From Fasciolopsis buskii (lineage: Eukaryota; Platyhelminthes; Trematoda; Plagiorchiida; Fasciolidae): a stretch of 64,000 nt of DNA. A program made the position numbers and the translations under genes. The notes beneath the pieces were generated by a model. The model made no database searches and had not been told where the DNA came from. It was given only the letters and a program-made list of their open reading frames with translations. Shown here one piece after another: positions 50,575-64,000 of the stretch. Every line of letters starts with the position of its first letter. Position 1 is the stretch's first letter. The DNA lies in assembly GCA_008360955.1 (NCBI GenBank), contig LUCM01005573.1, forward strand, positions 218,319 through 282,318, written 5' to 3'.

Positions 50575-51938
50575 AGCAAATGGTGATCGAGCAAATAATA
50601 ATAATAATAGTAATAACAAGTGGATCAGGTTATGTAATTTACCAACCATGCTGATTCCCGTGAACAGTAAATTGAGATGAAACATAAACTCATCCAAACG
50701 AACTCCTCGTCGTGAAATTATAAACCGTTAAAATTCCCATTTTCATTGAATAATCGGTCCACTGTACAGAAGGAGAACGCAAATGTTACATGAATCAATA
50801 TCAGCGCTCTGGATTTGAGGTCTCGAGTACAGCATACTTTTGGTGCTAAAAACAGGGTCGAAAAGTAAGGTTGAACAGTATCAGAGTCGTTTCAACAGTC
50901 AGGACACAGGGATGGACCAGTTCGAAAGAATGCGGTCACAACAGTACTCAGTTCGCCAACGTTTGCGTGACTGCACGAGAAAATGAACTTCCAGCCACTT
51001 TACACGAATAGAGTTAGGTGACCAAAGGAGACCACAGGTGTCATGAAATCGGTATGAACAAACGGATATGATATTGACAAATGGACGAAGTTCGAAATGT
51101 GATCAACAGCACTGTCAAACATGCGCATGAGTACGTGAGACCAGAAATCAATTTGACGTTGAGCAAGCACAACCGTTAGAAGGCATGAAAATATCAACGT
51201 TGAGAAGAATCAGATAAAGGAAATGACTGAAGCAGACCAACCGGATACACCCAAGCAACGAATCGGATAACCAAGGGCCAAAGAGATACATGTCTACCCC
51301 TGTTTTCCTAAAACGAAGACTAAAACCAGAACGAAGAAAATAAAACTGGTTCAACACGAGTTCACATAGCGCTAAATGTTTATGTCAAATTACAGACGTG
51401 GAACAACACAATCACGATGATAAAGAGATCTTCGTCGAAGGGCATGCCGGTTCAACCCTATTCCGGAGAACGGGACAGAGAGAAAAGCGATGCTTTAGGT
51501 GATTGGCGTTTGGCCTGACCGGTCACCACAACCAAGCCAAAGAGTGCTCATAGGTAAGTGAGTTAGTGACAGAAAGAACGGTAAAAAATATGTATATATT
51601 GGATATCGATAGTTGGATTCTTGTCGCGTGGCATGGATTGTTTTGGGGGAATGTACGGTGGTTATCCGACAAACAGTGCATAGAGGAAAGGAAATATTCA
51701 GGAGTTAGAAAATGAACCAAAAAAATATTGAACTCGTAAACTGTAAGATTTCGTTACTCGTCCACCTTGCGGATGCTTCCAAGATAGCCACAAAAGAGCC
51801 TGGGACGTACAGTTGCTGCAGCCATCTCTCCCGGTAGACAGGGGTAAATCCGAGGATGATGAATAAACCGGCGCGGCTGAACAGCTTGGGCTAAGAAACA
51901 GCATCGTCCTGAGAACCTCCATTCATCAGTTTACACAC
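50575..51938 (-). other. Presumed PKN 3' UTR and downstream flank
   Basis: This is the region just past the PKN stop on the minus strand. Several short open frames of 65-75 codons occur on that strand (51,000-51,922), but none shows family resemblance, and the sequence reads as C/T-rich untranslated DNA. No canonical polyadenylation hexamer was seen, so the transcript end cannot be placed. The RTE-like element begins at the left border. Confidence 0.3.
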
Positions 51939-63413
<11,475 letters not shown>

Positions 63414-63819
63414 TTACTTATTACCAAAAAGGCAGAACGTATTGAAAGTGGGCAACATAACTGATGGCACATCGACTGGAGGAAAATGGGGTCATCAAAC
63501 TGAGGAAACCAAAAACAACGCCTATGATAAAAATGCATATTAAACTCTAGTATAACCTGAGCCCACAACGAATTCGCAAGACAAATCCCATCAGTCCTTC
63601 TTCTCATTAACTCCATTACAGGGAAAACCAAGGATGGTTTATCAGAAAGTGTCATGGTCGATGACCATTCCAAGGTTTTTTGTGCCGCAGATTTCATTCC
63701 TGCTATTAATTTTCCAAAAAACCTGTTCTTTTCTCAATATTTCGAAAGTGGCGTTATTTTAAGTATGGCGCAGTTGAATATTTTTAGATGTCCGCGAAAA
63801 GATTCATAAAAACCCGTTC

Positions 63820-64000
63820 TGTGATTGGCTAATCCATATGTCGATCAAGGCCACCCAACAAAACTATATAAACGATAGAGCTCACTTGAATTCTGACTTG
63901 TGTTGGTGGGTCACCAATAAATGCACGGCAGTACTGCTTTCGCCTTCTCTCTTCCGCTAGTGGGTTGGGCTAGCTGTTCGCATTTCGCGCTGCTTACTGT
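63820..64000 (+). promoter_or_regulatory. LTR-like promoter and poly(A) region, cut by window edge
   Basis: Within 100 bases lie an inverted CCAAT box (ATTGG at 63,824-63,828), a TATA box (TATATAAA at 63,865-63,872) and AATAAA (63,916-63,921), followed by a T/C-rich stretch. A Pol II promoter 45 bp ahead of a polyadenylation signal is the signature of an LTR U3/R region. The partner LTR and any gag-pol would lie to the right of the window. It could instead be an unrelated promoter. It is on the strand opposite to PKN. Confidence 0.4.

Overview
The window looks like repeat-rich, AT-leaning genomic DNA of a flatworm, most likely a digenean trematode (fluke). Four observations support this. The only recognisable host gene is split into short exons by introns of 1.5 to 7.4 kb. 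Fossil non-LTR retrotransposons of RTE-like and Jockey-like type are scattered through it. tRNA-derived SINE-like repeats with tails like those I recall from fluke genomes recur. Long (AT)n microsatellites are common. The genus cannot be read from the sequence. No bacterial features, CRISPR arrays, operons or rRNA genes are visible.

Layout. From 1 to about 39 kb I find no recognisable gene. This part holds AT-rich non-coding DNA, two families of tRNA-derived SINE-like repeats (family A clustered at 14.1-16.1 kb, family B dispersed at 19.9, 23.2, 25.3, 30.0, 32.9 and 37.7 kb), and an unusual (GTTCGG)n expansion at the box B of family A. From 39 to 51 kb lies a LINE graveyard: reverse transcriptase and endonuclease fragments at 40-41 kb, a 1,224-base block present twice in perfect copy around a single N (43,664-46,112, probably an assembly overlap), a LINE C-terminal fragment at 46.6 kb, and a long minus-strand RTE-like element at 48.0-50.6 kb.

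From 51.9 kb to the right edge the minus strand carries the 3' part of a protein kinase N (PKN/PRK) gene. Four exons (63,217-63,368; 55,614-55,833; 53,634-53,882; 51,939-52,082) join in frame to give 254 residues, from the kinase hinge to the end of the AGC-kinase C-tail. The 5' exons (HR1 repeats, C2-like region, kinase N-lobe) lie beyond the window. The 7.4-kb intron holds a Jockey-like element that has lost its reverse transcriptase core, a LINE C-terminal fragment, a candidate opposite-strand exon, and an unrecognised coding-like block.

The right edge (63.8-64.0 kb) looks like part of an LTR promoter/polyadenylation region. I found no convincing new biological system. The most informative items are the box-B hexamer expansion, the Jockey relic, the fold-back SINE pair, the unexplained coding-like blocks in the PKN intron, and two places where the assembly itself is suspect.
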